From: Nitrospira sp. CG24C | GTDB taxonomy: Bacteria; Nitrospirota; Nitrospiria; Nitrospirales; Nitrospiraceae | Direction of reading: 5' to 3' | Length of the DNA: 45,792 nucleotides | Assembly: GCA_002869885.2 (NCBI GenBank) | Contig: NEWR02000013.1 | Location: 12,328 to 58,119, forward strand | In this document: one piece after another, positions 1 to 9,235 of the stretch | Layout of the letters: every line of letters starts with the position of its first letter | Position numbering within the stretch: the stretch's first letter is position 1 | Notes under the pieces: model-generated | The model's input: the letters and a program-made list of their open reading frames with translations, nothing else | Databases searched by the model: none | Told to the model about the DNA's origin: nothing | Position numbers and translations under genes: made by a program

Positions 1-196
1 CCATCGAGTCCATGATCCGTTCGCCCATATCGTCGATCTTGCGATGGACATGGGTCTGTCGGAGCACGGCGTCGACTAATGTCGTTTTGCCATGGTCGAC
101 GTGGGCGATAATGGCGATATTGCGAATGTCGCTACGACGCCCCTTAGGAGCGATATCGGCTGCGACGGGAGACTCTGTTGTGGCTGTCTGATCCAT
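1..196 (-). CDS. typA: TypA/BipA ribosome-associated GTPase, N-terminal part (runs off the left edge)
   Basis: Sixty-five N-terminal residues are present, the rest lies outside the window. After a ~24-residue polar leader the protein reads [20 protein letters not shown], which is the G1/P-loop of translational GTPases, with the wording typical of TypA/BipA, and then a segment ending GERIMDSM that fits the start of the switch I region. TypA binds the ribosome and is needed for growth under stress such as cold. The ATG at 194-196 is the only start consistent with the family. A GGAG lies about 15 nt upstream, which is far, and directly follows a U-tract hairpin described separately. LepA is the main alternative but normally lacks the MDS wording seen here. 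Confidence 0.88.
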   Translation of the reverse strand, partial: MDQTATTESPVAADIAPKGRRSDIRNIAIIAHVDHGKTTLVDAVLRQTHVHRKIDDMGERIMDSM

Positions 197-215
197 AGAT
201 ATTGCTGCATGCTCC

Positions 216-245
216 AAAAAAAAGACGCCCAGGCATCCAGGCGTC
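216..245 (-). terminator. Terminator-like hairpin plus U8 in the typA leader
   Basis: Read on the minus strand, GACGCC (245-240) pairs with GGCGTC (229-224) around a 10-nt loop and is followed by eight T residues, then GGAG. No minus-strand gene lies upstream, so this is not an ordinary 3' terminator; it sits in the 5' leader of typA and may act as an attenuator or a 5' stabilising stem. Confidence 0.55.
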
Positions 246-253
246 GGGAAGCG

Positions 254-283
254 AGTATACCCGAAGCATGATGTCCGGTACAA
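254..283 (-). promoter_or_regulatory. Candidate sigma-70 promoter for typA
   Basis: On the minus strand TTGTAC (278-283) and TATACT (254-259) are separated by 18 nt. Transcription would start near 247, immediately before the hairpin at 224-245. The -10 is good and the -35 is weak. Confidence 0.4.
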
Positions 284-318
284 GCGATACCGGCATGAAC
301 CTTGAGTTTTGAGGGCCT

Positions 319-338
319 CCACGGTATGGTGACCGTGG
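319..338. promoter_or_regulatory. Perfect 7-bp dyad between typA and mrcA
   Basis: CCACGGT (319-325) and ACCGTGG (332-338) flank a 6-bp spacer in the divergent intergenic region. It may be an operator or an RNA hairpin near the start of the penicillin-binding protein transcript. There is no further evidence of use. Confidence 0.25.
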
Positions 339-387
339 TATTCTTCTCAAGACATCAAGCCTCATTCGAAGGTAAACCCGCGTAACT

Positions 388-2772
388 ATGATGGATCGAT
401 CGACATACCTACAGGATCCGTTTCGTCAACAGCCATCGCGTCGCCCATGGCGCTGGTGGCAGATTTCGCTCATAAGTCTGGGGGCGATAATCTTGTTGGC
501 GGGATTGGCAGCAGGCGGGGCGCTGTGGCATTTCTCAAAAGACCTTCCCGCATTGGATCAGCTGGGGACCTATCAGCCAAGCCTGGTGACGCAGGTTTAT
601 TCGAGCGACCAGCAGCTCATCGGTCAATTTTTCATCGAGCGGCGTATCCTCACCCCGGTGGCGGACATTCCGGAACAGCTGCGGCGTGCAGTCATCGCGG
701 TCGAGGATGTCCGGTTCTTCGAACATCCAGGCCTCGACTACATCGGCATGCTCCGGGCGGCTTGGACGAATGTGCGCCGGGGCGGCAAGGTCGAAGGGGC
801 CAGCACGATTACCCAACAGTTGGCGCGCTCCCTGTTCCTTTCATCCGAACGCACCTTCGACCGCAAAGTCCGCGAGTTGATTCTTGCGTACAAGATGGAA
901 TTGGTCCTGACGAAAGAGCAAATTCTCGAACTGTATTTGAACCAGATTTACTTCGGACAAGGCGCCTACGGCGTCGCCTCGGCAGCTCAGACATATTTCG
1001 GGAAAGACCTCTCCGCCCTGACGATTGGAGAATCGGCATTTCTAGCCGGTCTCCCGAAGTCGCCAAACCATTATTCGCCATTCAAGGCCTACGATCGCGC
1101 AAAAAAACGGCAGGAACATGTGCTGGCTCGCATGGAAGAGGCGAAGTTCCTCACCCCGGCAGAACGCGAACAGGCTGCGGCGGAGATACTCGGTTTCCGC
1201 CGTCCAGGCGGTGAACAGGCTGCACCCTACTTTGTGGAATATATCCGGCAGTTGCTGGTTGCGAAGTATGGCGAAGCGATGGTGTACAAGGGAGGGCTTA
1301 AAGTATTCACGACATTGAACATGGAGATGCAGAAAGCCGCTGAAGCGGCCTTTGCAGCAGGCCTGCGAGAATTGGATAAACGCCAAGGGTGGCGTGGCCC
1401 GCTCCGAACGGTCGATGCGACTGCGCCGACTCCGCCCGTTGTTGCAGCGGTGACCGATCAGGCCTTGAAGGCAGGGGACTATCGCGAGGGGTTCGTCAGC
1501 AAAGTGGCAAAAGACCATTTTTTTGTGCAGATCGGCACGACGGTAGCCAAGCTCGCCTTTGACGATATGGCATGGGCGAAGCGCCGTTTGACCGGGTTCG
1601 ATACGGCAAAAGATTTCGTCGTCAATCAGAACCTGAAGCAAGTGCTGAAGCCCGGCGATGTCATCGAGGTCATGGTGAAGAAGTTGGATCGTGACATCGT
1701 CCATGTACAAATGGAGCAGACTCCGCTCGTCGAGGGAGGGTTGATTACGCTGGAGCCGGATAACGGCGCTATTCGGGCCATGGTCGGAGGCTACGATTTC
1801 GCTCGCAGCGAGTACAATCGGGCCGTGCAGGCGCACCGTCAGCCCGGGTCCGCCTTCAAGCCGATCATCTACGCGACGGCTGTGAGTCAGGGGATGAGCC
1901 CCGCGTCGGTGATTCTCGATGCGCCGGTGGTCTATGAACAGGAGCAGGATGAGAAAACCTGGAAGCCGGAGAACTATGGAAGAAAAATCCATGGCATGGT
2001 GAGTTTGCGGGATGCCTTGGCCCACTCGCATAACCTGGCGACCGTTCGGTTGCTGGATAAAGTTGGCGTGAAGGATGTCATTGAGTTTGCGAAAACGGTC
2101 GGGGTGACCAGTCCGCTGGCGGCAGATTTGTCCTTGGGGCTTGGCTCATCTTCTGTCGGGCTGATGGAACTGACTTCCGCCTATGGGGTGTTGCTCAACC
2201 AGGGGAGTCGCGCGGAACCCTATGCGATCCTATCCGTAAAGGACAACGCGGGAACGGTGCTTGAACAGGCGGCACCGCAAGCCATTCCCGTGATTTCCAA
2301 AGAAACGGCGTACTTGATTACGAACATGATGGAAGACGTGATCCAAAAGGGGACCGGTCAGGCGGCCAAAGTACTTGGGCGGCCGATTGCGGGGAAAACC
2401 GGCACTACGGATGAGTTTATCAATGCGTGGTTTATCGGCGGCGCGCCGAACTTGGTCACTGGTATCTACGTCGGGTTTGACGATCGACGGTCACTCGGCG
2501 AGACGGAATCGGGGGCGCATGCCGCACTGCCTATTTGGATCAATTTCATGCGAGTTGCGCTCAAGCCGCTCCCGGTCATGGCCTTTACCATTCCGGAAGG
2601 CGTCACGTTCGTCAAGGTCGATCCGGCAACCGGATTGCTTGAGGGCGAGGAGGGACAGGAGAGCACCGTCGAACTCTTTACCAAGGGCAGCGAGCCGACT
2701 CAGGCAACACATCGCCGGCTGGACCCGATCGATTTCTATAAGCTCGATCAAATTCCCGAGGGGACGATGTAG
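388..2772 (+). CDS. mrcA: Class A penicillin-binding protein 1A (bifunctional transglycosylase/transpeptidase)
   Basis: This enzyme polymerises lipid II into glycan strands and cross-links the peptides, anchored in the inner membrane with both domains in the periplasm. A short cytoplasmic Arg/Pro-rich tail is followed by one membrane helix (about 26-48). The GT51 domain spans about 70-245 with the catalytic Glu106 in EDVRFFEHPG, the GASTITQQ motif and the ELYLNQIYFGQGAYGV block. An OB-like insert (about 340-440), as in PBP1A, precedes the transpeptidase domain, which has SAFK (Ser488), SHN (547-549) and KTG (670-672). The length of 794 residues is normal for the family. Two ATG codons are adjacent (388 and 391) and either could start. 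A 9-nt-unit repeat hairpin follows the stop. Confidence 0.95.
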   Translation: MMDRSTYLQDPFRQQPSRRPWRWWQISLISLGAIILLAGLAAGGALWHFSKDLPALDQLGTYQPSLVTQVYSSDQQLIGQFFIERRILTPVADIPEQLRRAVIAVEDVRFFEHPGLDYIGMLRAAWTNVRRGGKVEGASTITQQLARSLFLSSERTFDRKVRELILAYKMELVLTKEQILELYLNQIYFGQGAYGVASAAQTYFGKDLSALTIGESAFLAGLPKSPNHYSPFKAYDRAKKRQEHVLARMEEAKFLTPAEREQAAAEILGFRRPGGEQAAPYFVEYIRQLLVAKYGEAMVYKGGLKVFTTLNMEMQKAAEAAFAAGLRELDKRQGWRGPLRTVDATAPTPPVVAAVTDQALKAGDYREGFVSKVAKDHFFVQIGTTVAKLAFDDMAWAKRRLTGFDTAKDFVVNQNLKQVLKPGDVIEVMVKKLDRDIVHVQMEQTPLVEGGLITLEPDNGAIRAMVGGYDFARSEYNRAVQAHRQPGSAFKPIIYATAVSQGMSPASVILDAPVVYEQEQDEKTWKPENYGRKIHGMVSLRDALAHSHNLATVRLLDKVGVKDVIEFAKTVGVTSPLAADLSLGLGSSSVGLMELTSAYGVLLNQGSRAEPYAILSVKDNAGTVLEQAAPQAIPVISKETAYLITNMMEDVIQKGTGQAAKVLGRPIAGKTGTTDEFINAWFIGGAPNLVTGIYVGFDDRRSLGETESGAHAALPIWINFMRVALKPLPVMAFTIPEGVTFVKVDPATGLLEGEEGQESTVELFTKGSEPTQATHRRLDPIDFYKLDQIPEGTM

Positions 2773-2791
2773 GCGCCTGTCTCCGACAGGC

Positions 2792-2884
2792 CCGGTCTGT
2801 TTGGTTGATCTGGTTTGTTTTGTTCATTTAGTTGGTCTTGTTAAACCAAACAAACGAGACAAACCAAATAAACCAAATAACAGT
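2792..2884. repeat. 9-nt-unit palindromic repeat, copy A
   Basis: The left half is built of degenerate 9-nt units of the type TNNTYTGGT and the right half of ACCAAAYAA units, so the two halves are roughly complementary and can fold into one long hairpin. It lies 20 bp after the mrcA stop. In all frames it translates to low-complexity strings such as LVDLV and KPNKPN, which are not real proteins. Confidence 0.8.
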
Positions 2885-2954
2885 CTTCTTCCGCGGCCTG
2901 TATGTATTAGCGATAGCATTGACGGATTGGACGAGCGAGGGATAGACTTACGCC

Positions 2955-3326
2955 ATGCGCGTACCTGCTCATAGGGCCACTTCAGTTCTAGCCGGCACAC
3001 TCATCGTGCTATTTTTTGCGTTGAGCTTCAATGCCTATGCCTGTCTCCTGCCGGTGAACGGCGTCACAGCTAGCACAATGGGGGAAGGCTGCTCGACTCC
3101 GGATGAACAACCTATCTATCAGTTCTGCGATACGTTTAAGACGCTCGGTGTGCAGTCTGCCGATAGGCTCCATCTCAACAGTGACTGTCAGGTTCTTTGT
3201 CCGGAAGACACTGCCTCGCTCGCGCTTCTAGCCGTCCGTACCTCTCCCGGCAACCGTCTGTCCGATCACCCTACAATCGGTCCTCCGCAGGATCTTCTGC
3301 TCAAAATCTCCGTGCTTCGCATCTGA
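2955..3326 (+). CDS. Small secreted protein of unknown function upstream of the cus genes
   Basis: I do not recognise this 123-residue protein. It has an N-terminal signal peptide (hydrophobic core about 12-28, ending near NAYA) and a mature part with several Cys (in ACLL, EGC, QFC, DCQVLCPED), compatible with a periplasmic disulfide- or metal-binding role. It is co-oriented with cusCBA and 158 nt upstream of cusC. Small exported proteins ahead of copper efflux operons are common, so a link with metal handling is an inference from position. The start is supported by the signal peptide and a GAGG about 14 nt upstream. Confidence 0.55.
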   Translation: MRVPAHRATSVLAGTLIVLFFALSFNAYACLLPVNGVTASTMGEGCSTPDEQPIYQFCDTFKTLGVQSADRLHLNSDCQVLCPEDTASLALLAVRTSPGNRLSDHPTIGPPQDLLLKISVLRI

Positions 3327-3484
3327 TCTTCCTCTTCCGCGATCCGTCGTAGTTTCACTGTCAAAACGTCTGTCGTTCGAAGCCTGGTCTTGGCGGACCA
3401 GTTCATTGTCTATGCGTTTCCCGCTTGTAAGGCCGGAGCACAGACAGAGCGTCGAACCTGTAGGAACTCTGGGAGGGCCTTCGC

Positions 3485-4774
3485 ATGAGATGGCATGGAC
3501 GACTCCATGGTCTAACCGTCGCGATCGTGTTCGTCATATTTCTGAGTGGCACGCAATCGAAGGCACAGGATGCCGATTCTGCGCCCAGGGATAGGCTAGT
3601 GCTGCCGGAATTGATCCAAGAAGTCTTGGCTCGAAATCCCGAACTGACAGCGACTCGTAAGCAATGGGAAGCCGCCACAAATCGGATTGCGCAGGTGCGG
3701 TCATTGGATGACCCAATCCTGTCCCTCCAATTGTGGAACGTCCCCCAGCCCTTCAATGTCGCGCGGACGGAGAACCATATCTTCGGTCTCTCGCAGAATC
3801 TCCCCTTCCCCGGCAAACTCGGGCTCAAAGGCGAAGTCGCCAGCCGTTCTGCCGACATGACCGAGCAAGCGATCCATGCGAAGGAACGGGAACTGGTCGC
3901 CCGCCTGAAGCAGGCCTACTACGATCTGTTTCTCATGCAGAAGACGATCCAGATTCATCATGAACAAGTGGAGCTGCTCAGGCAGTTTTTTGAGATCGCG
4001 AATGCGAAGTTCCGTGCAGGGAAAGGAGGCCAGGCCGATGTTCTCAAGGCTCAAGTGGAGCTGTCCCTGCTTCAGCAGCAGCTTCCCGTCCTGGAACAGC
4101 GTCGAAAGACTGCCGCAGCGATGTTGAACACGCTGCTCGATCGGGATCCTTCATCACCCGTGGGCCTTGCGCAAGAACCCTCTCAATTGCCGATCGAGAA
4201 GCCCCTCGACGATCTGCATAGCCTCGCGCTCAACGACAGGCCGGAGCTCAAAGCCGCCGAGCTGGATGTGCAGCGGAGTGAGCAATCCCGCGCGTTGGCC
4301 CAGCGTCAATACTACCCGGACTTCAATGTAGCGGTTCAGCGCTTCCAGAACTATCAAGCCAATGATGGATTCGGCGCCTATGTGGCGATGAGCATCCCCT
4401 TCGCATTTTGGACCAAGCCGAAATACGACGCAGGGGTGCAGGAAGCCGCGGCTGCAGTTTCGGTCGCGCAGGCGCAGCAACATACCTTGGAAAATCTGAC
4501 CCGGTTTCAGGTCAACGACCTTCTGGCTAGGCTCCAGGCGGCTGATCAGGTAGCCACTCTGTACCGGACCACGATCCTGCCACAGGCCGAGCAGAGCCTG
4601 GAATCGGCGAGGGTCGGATATCGTGTGGGGAAGGGGAGTTTCCTGGATCTCATTGATGCCCAACGGGCCTGGCGAGGATTTCAGCATGAGTATTTCAAGG
4701 CAATCGTGGACCGCCAGCATCGCCTGGCTGAACTTGAACAGGTGGTCGGTATTACGCTCGATCGGCAGGGCTAG
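3485..4774 (+). CDS. cusC: TolC-family outer-membrane channel of a copper/silver efflux system (CusC-like)
   Basis: This is the outer-membrane duct that joins an RND pump to the outside. A signal peptide (about 10-28, ending TQSKAQ) is followed by two repeated outer-membrane-efflux halves rich in long amphipathic helices: the first has LIQEVLARNPEL and a PFPGKLGLKG turn, the second starts near LHSLALNDRPELKAAELDVQRSE and ends with the typical ARVGYRVGKGSFLDLIDAQR motif. The 429 residues match the family. The start has GGGAGGG 7 nt upstream. It is first in the operon; the adaptor gene follows after 24 nt. Confidence 0.9.
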   Translation: MRWHGRLHGLTVAIVFVIFLSGTQSKAQDADSAPRDRLVLPELIQEVLARNPELTATRKQWEAATNRIAQVRSLDDPILSLQLWNVPQPFNVARTENHIFGLSQNLPFPGKLGLKGEVASRSADMTEQAIHAKERELVARLKQAYYDLFLMQKTIQIHHEQVELLRQFFEIANAKFRAGKGGQADVLKAQVELSLLQQQLPVLEQRRKTAAAMLNTLLDRDPSSPVGLAQEPSQLPIEKPLDDLHSLALNDRPELKAAELDVQRSEQSRALAQRQYYPDFNVAVQRFQNYQANDGFGAYVAMSIPFAFWTKPKYDAGVQEAAAAVSVAQAQQHTLENLTRFQVNDLLARLQAADQVATLYRTTILPQAEQSLESARVGYRVGKGSFLDLIDAQRAWRGFQHEYFKAIVDRQHRLAELEQVVGITLDRQG

Positions 4775-4798
4775 CGTGGATAGGAAGGAGACACAGCG

Positions 4799-6547
4799 AT
4801 GATCCAGCAATCATACAAGAAAAGTTTCGTGATCGGCATCGTGGCAATCGGTGCGACCGCCGGAGCCGCCGCCGGCTTTTTCCTCTCTCACGGAATGAGC
4901 GGCGCTATGGCAGACATGGCTATGGAGCAGATGGACATGAAGGAGATGGCTCCGGCAGGCAAGAAGTCAATGGAAGGCATGCCAGGCATGTCTTCATCGC
5001 CATCCGGAGCTGTGGTAATTCCGGCTGTGGCGAGACAGTTGATCGGAGTACGGAGTGCCTCAGCTGCCTATACGACGTTGACGCAAGAAATTCGCACGGT
5101 CGGGACGGTCGGCTACGACGAACGTGGCTTGACTCAGGTCACTCTGAAAATCTCCGGGTGGGTCCGCGAGGTCTTCGTCAATTCGATTGGCAGACCGGTA
5201 CGCAAAGGCGAACCGCTCTTCACGTTCTACTCGCCGGATCTACTGGCTTCGCAGGATGAATATTTATTGGCCTTAAGGACACAGGCCCGACTGGCTACGA
5301 GCCCCCTCGACGAAGCCAAAGCCAACGCGGCCTCCCTTGTAACCAGTGCGCGGGAGCGGTTGCGACTGTGGGATCTGACTGATGCGCAAATCACAGCGCT
5401 GGAGCGTCGAGGCAAGGCAGAGCCGGTGCTCACGGTCTATGCCCCCTCCTCCGGGATCGTCCTCAAGCGAGAGGCCGTGCCTGGGAAATATGTGGAACCA
5501 GGTACGACATTGTATGAAGTAGCAGATCTTTCCAGGGTCTGGATCTCTGCCGATGTCTATGAGTCCGAGGTCGCAGCGGTGAAGCTGGACCAACCGATTT
5601 CAGTTTCCTTTTCCGCCTATCCAGGAGAAATCTTTCGCGGAAGCAAGGTCTTCATCTACCCCTCGTTGAACACAGAAGCCCGCACGGTGCGCGTGCGGTT
5701 TGAATTGCCGAATCCTGGGTTGAAACTCAAGCCCGGCATGTATGGGAACGTAATCTTACAGACGGATGCGGTCAACGCCTTGGTCGTGCCCAAGGAGGCA
5801 GTTCTGGAGACTGGTCTTCGTCAACTCGTATTCATGGATCGGGGAGAAGGCCGGTATGAGCAGAGATTGGTCAAGCTGGGTCGTCGGAGCCAGGATCACG
5901 TGGAAGTGATGGAAGGGCTCCAAGATGGAGATCGGATCGTCACCTCAGCCAATTTCCTGTTGGATGCAGAGAGCAAATTGACATCGGCTTCGAACATGCA
6001 GGCCATGATGGGCCGGATCGGTATGGGCGATTGGCAGATGCGCGGCGCATACGAGGGCAAGATGGAAGGGATGGACATGGGAAATGGGGGCGTCTCGGCG
6101 CCCCCGGGGCGGGCGGGTGAGATGGGCGACATGAAAGGCATGGAGGGGATGCAAGGTATGAAAGGGATGGAAAACATGCCGGGTATGGAGATGGGGAGCA
6201 AGAAAGAAATGACTGGGGCTCAGACCCGTCAGATGAACGGAGGCACGCTCTCGCTCACAACAGTGCCGGAAAATCCCAAGGCCGGTAACGTGCTGCTCAA
6301 GCTCACGCTGAACGATCAGGCTGGCAAGCCAGTGACCAATGCCCAAGTCCTATTCGTCTATACGATGCCGATGCCGGGCATGACCGATTCCAAGGTGACG
6401 GCTCGTCATACGAAGGATGGACTCTATGAAGGTACGGTGATGTTCGGCATGGGCGGGACATGGGTCGTGACAGCCAACGTGACGATACCAGGGAAACCGG
6501 CCATTGCCGAAAAGTTTCAGTTCTCGGTTGCCGGGGGAGGCATGTAA
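4799..6547 (+). CDS. cusB: RND periplasmic adaptor, CusB-like, with Met-rich segments and a C-terminal YtkA-like domain
   Basis: This membrane-fusion protein links the inner-membrane pump to the outer channel and delivers Cu(I)/Ag(I). The N-terminal anchor (about 10-35) is followed by a Met-rich stretch (about 34-66), then the lipoyl/barrel-sandwich region (from about 90, including SGWVREVFVNSIGRPVRKGE), a helical hairpin, and beta-barrel segments (VADLSRVWISADVYE; PGMYGNVIL). A second long Met/Gly-rich linker at about 400-478 is full of MxxM motifs suited to Cu(I)/Ag(I) binding. Residues 480-582 form a YtkA-like immunoglobulin-type domain (LTLNDQAGKPVTNAQVLF). At 582 residues it is much longer than plain CusB because of the linker and this domain. 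AGGAAGGAG precedes the ATG. Confidence 0.92.
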   Translation: MIQQSYKKSFVIGIVAIGATAGAAAGFFLSHGMSGAMADMAMEQMDMKEMAPAGKKSMEGMPGMSSSPSGAVVIPAVARQLIGVRSASAAYTTLTQEIRTVGTVGYDERGLTQVTLKISGWVREVFVNSIGRPVRKGEPLFTFYSPDLLASQDEYLLALRTQARLATSPLDEAKANAASLVTSARERLRLWDLTDAQITALERRGKAEPVLTVYAPSSGIVLKREAVPGKYVEPGTTLYEVADLSRVWISADVYESEVAAVKLDQPISVSFSAYPGEIFRGSKVFIYPSLNTEARTVRVRFELPNPGLKLKPGMYGNVILQTDAVNALVVPKEAVLETGLRQLVFMDRGEGRYEQRLVKLGRRSQDHVEVMEGLQDGDRIVTSANFLLDAESKLTSASNMQAMMGRIGMGDWQMRGAYEGKMEGMDMGNGGVSAPPGRAGEMGDMKGMEGMQGMKGMENMPGMEMGSKKEMTGAQTRQMNGGTLSLTTVPENPKAGNVLLKLTLNDQAGKPVTNAQVLFVYTMPMPGMTDSKVTARHTKDGLYEGTVMFGMGGTWVVTANVTIPGKPAIAEKFQFSVAGGGM

Positions 6548-6553
6548 TCCCTC

Positions 6554-9235
6554 ATGATCGCACGTCTCATTGAAGGGAGCGCTCGCAATCCGATCCTGGT
6601 CATCCTCCTTGTCTTGCTGTTGGGTGCCTGGGGCCTGTGGGCGGGATTTCGAGTTCCGCTGGATGCGGTGCCGGACCTGTCCGATGTCCAGGTCACGATC
6701 TACACCGAGTGGCAAGGGCGCAGCCCCACGTTGATGGAAGACCAAGTCACCTATCCAATCGTCACGTCTCTGCTGGCTGGGCCGAAAGTCAAACGGGTGC
6801 GGGGAGTTTCAGAATATGGAGTCTCCTATGTCTATGTAATCTTTGAGGACCGGACCGACTTGTACTGGGCACGTAGTCGTGTGCTGGAGTACATGCAGAA
6901 GTTGAGCGGAAGGTTGCCGGCCGGAGTCGCGCCGACTCTCGGTCCTGATGCGACCGGCGTCGGGTGGGTGTATCAGTATGCATTGGTCGATGAGTCAGGC
7001 GCGCACGACCTGGCGCAGCTCCGCAGCCTTCAAGATTGGTATCTGCGCTACCAGCTCGAAAGCGTGCCTGGCGTGGCAGAAGTGTCGGCAGTCGGTGGGT
7101 TTATGAAGCAGTATCAAATCGAAGTGGACCCGAACACCTTGGCGGCCTACCGGTTGCCGATCAAGACGATTATCGAAGCAGTCAGAAATAGCAATGCGGA
7201 GGTGAGTGGCCGTGTCTTAGAAATGGCCGGCACCGAATACATCATTCGAGGGAGAGGCTACCTGCGCTCGATTGAGGATATCGAACTGATTCCCGTCGGG
7301 ACGGATGGGCGCGGCACGCCTATCTTGATCCGGGACATTGCCCATGTCCAAATCGGGCCGGACCAGCGTCGAGGCATTGCCGAGCTGGACGGCAAGGGCC
7401 AAGTGGTCGGAGGCATCGTGATCATGCGGGCCGGCGAAAATGCCCTCGCCGTGATCGAGCGAATCAAAGCAAAACTGGCAGAGATCACGCCGGCCCTGCC
7501 AAAAGGCGTCCAGATCGTTCCCACCTATGACCGGTCTGACCTCATTCATCGGGCGATCGCCGTACTGCGCGAAAAGCTCGTGGAGGAAAGTATCATCGTC
7601 AGTCTGGTCGCGGTCGTGTTTCTGTTTCACCTCCGCAGTGCCCTGGTGGCAATTCTCATCCTCCCCGTGGCGGTGCTGCTCGCCTTCATCCCCATGGTTT
7701 ATCTGAATATCACGTCCAGCATCATGTCGCTGGGTGGGATCGCCATTGCCATCGGCGCGATGGTGGACGCGGCCATCGTCATGGTGGAGAACGCCCACAA
7801 GCGGTTGGAGCAGGCGCCGAAGGGAGACCGGATCGAAACGATTATCGCGGCTGCAAAGGAAGTCGGTCGCCCCTTGTTCTTCTCGCTGCTGGTGATTGCC
7901 GTGTCGTTCTTGCCAATCTTTGCACTGGAAGCCCAAGAAGGACGATTGTTCACACCTCTGGCCTACACCAAGACCTTTGCAATGCTCTTTGCTACAGCCC
8001 TTTCGGTGACCTTGGCTCCAGTGCTGATGGTCCTCCTGATCCGGGGGCGCATCCGGGCGGAAGCCAAGAACCCGTTGAATTGGCTGTTGATCGCGCTGTA
8101 TCGGCCCATCATCGCCGGCGCGTTGCGCGTTCGGTGGTTGACGCTCGGACTAGCGGTGGTGGTCGTGGGATTCACGGCGCCGATCTATTCGAGGCTCGGC
8201 GCGGAATTCATGCCGCCGCTCAACGAGGGGACGATCCTCTACATGCCGACCACTGTGCCAGGTCTCTCGATTCCTGAGTCGGCCAAAGTACTACAGATCC
8301 AGGATCAGTTGCTCACGACCTTTCCGGAAGTGGAACGGGTGTTCGGAAAAATGGGAAAGGCCCCGACTGCCACCGATCCGGCTTTTGTCGGCATGGCCGA
8401 GATCACGATCACGCTCAAACCGGAAGAACAATGGCGGCCCGGCATGACCTGGGATCGTTTGCTGGATGAAATGGATGCCAAGTTACGCATTCCCGGCTTT
8501 CCCAACATCTGGTGGATGCCGATTCAAACCCGCACCGAAATGATCACGACCGGTGTGCGGAGCCCAGTCGGCATCAAAGTCCTGGGGCCTGATCTGAAGA
8601 CCATCGAGAAAATCGGCTTGGAGATCGAGCAGGTTCTGGCCACTGTGCCAGGCACCAAAAGCGCCTTTGCGGAGCGGCTCAACGAAGGCTATTACCTGGA
8701 TCTGACCGTAAATCGACGCGAAGCTGCCCGTTACGGTCTGACGGTGGGAGACGTGCAAGCGGTCATCACCTCGGCCATTGGCGGCGAGACCGTCACGACT
8801 ACGGTCGAGGGGCGGGAACGGTATTCAGTCAATGTGCGCTACAAACGCGAACTGCGCGATGACCCGGACCGGCTCAAGAGGGTGCTGATTCCCACGCCGA
8901 GCGGCGCGCAGATTCCGCTCGGACAAATTGCCGATCTCGTCATCACCCAGGCAAATTCCGATCTCCATAGGCTTCGTCGATGCGGCTCACGCTGGGCCAG
9001 AATTTATGGTCACGCACCCAGGGAGCAGGAAAGGCTGCTCGTTCACGGCTGTAGGGCCGATTCCATTCGTCGGCTGTTACGACCTGTGCCGTGTGGGGCG
9101 CATTCTTCAGCAGATTGTTTGTGCGCGGCTGGCGACCCTCGACGATGTCTTGTATTTCTGCATGAATCGAGATCAGTGCCTCGCAGAACCGGTCTAATTC
9201 AGCCCTCGTTTCGCTTTCCGTCGGTTCGATCATGA
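6554..9235 (+). CDS. cusA: Truncated CusA-type copper/silver RND pump; genuine coding ends near 8951
   Basis: The first ~800 residues are a clear CusA: RND segments with Asp405 of the TM4 proton relay ([16 protein letters not shown]) and all three metal-relay methionines, Met564 (LYMPTT), Met614 (GMAEIT) and Met663 (TEMITTG), so the substrate is Cu(I)/Ag(I) and not Zn/Co. Homology stops abruptly after [13 protein letters not shown], in the second periplasmic loop. The remaining ~95 codons are antisense to the end of gcvP. About 250 residues, including the last membrane helices and the rest of the proton relay, are missing, so the product as written should not pump. It starts 6 nt after cusB. 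Either a real rearrangement or an assembly join explains it. Confidence 0.88.
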   Translation: MIARLIEGSARNPILVILLVLLLGAWGLWAGFRVPLDAVPDLSDVQVTIYTEWQGRSPTLMEDQVTYPIVTSLLAGPKVKRVRGVSEYGVSYVYVIFEDRTDLYWARSRVLEYMQKLSGRLPAGVAPTLGPDATGVGWVYQYALVDESGAHDLAQLRSLQDWYLRYQLESVPGVAEVSAVGGFMKQYQIEVDPNTLAAYRLPIKTIIEAVRNSNAEVSGRVLEMAGTEYIIRGRGYLRSIEDIELIPVGTDGRGTPILIRDIAHVQIGPDQRRGIAELDGKGQVVGGIVIMRAGENALAVIERIKAKLAEITPALPKGVQIVPTYDRSDLIHRAIAVLREKLVEESIIVSLVAVVFLFHLRSALVAILILPVAVLLAFIPMVYLNITSSIMSLGGIAIAIGAMVDAAIVMVENAHKRLEQAPKGDRIETIIAAAKEVGRPLFFSLLVIAVSFLPIFALEAQEGRLFTPLAYTKTFAMLFATALSVTLAPVLMVLLIRGRIRAEAKNPLNWLLIALYRPIIAGALRVRWLTLGLAVVVVGFTAPIYSRLGAEFMPPLNEGTILYMPTTVPGLSIPESAKVLQIQDQLLTTFPEVERVFGKMGKAPTATDPAFVGMAEITITLKPEEQWRPGMTWDRLLDEMDAKLRIPGFPNIWWMPIQTRTEMITTGVRSPVGIKVLGPDLKTIEKIGLEIEQVLATVPGTKSAFAERLNEGYYLDLTVNRREAARYGLTVGDVQAVITSAIGGETVTTTVEGRERYSVNVRYKRELRDDPDRLKRVLIPTPSGAQIPLGQIADLVITQANSDLHRLRRCGSRWARIYGHAPREQERLLVHGCRADSIRRLLRPVPCGAHSSADCLCAAGDPRRCLVFLHESRSVPRRTGLIQPSFRFPSVRS

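Noticed and set aside
1042-2031. Long minus-strand ORF (329 codons) inside mrcA
   Set aside because: Shadow of the penicillin-binding protein gene, which has all catalytic motifs in the plus frame.
2792-2884. CRISPR array
   Set aside because: The short periodic units have no spacers and form an inverted, not direct, repeat; no cas genes are present.
2800-2974. Reading frames giving LVDLVCFVHLVGLV / KPNKRDKPNKPN-type peptides (also near 14330, 23490)
   Set aside because: They are translations of the 9-nt-unit repeats; the apparent periodic protein is a by-product of the 9-nt period.
8955-9235. C-terminal ~95 residues of the cusA reading frame
   Set aside because: They are the antisense of gcvP and match no RND sequence.
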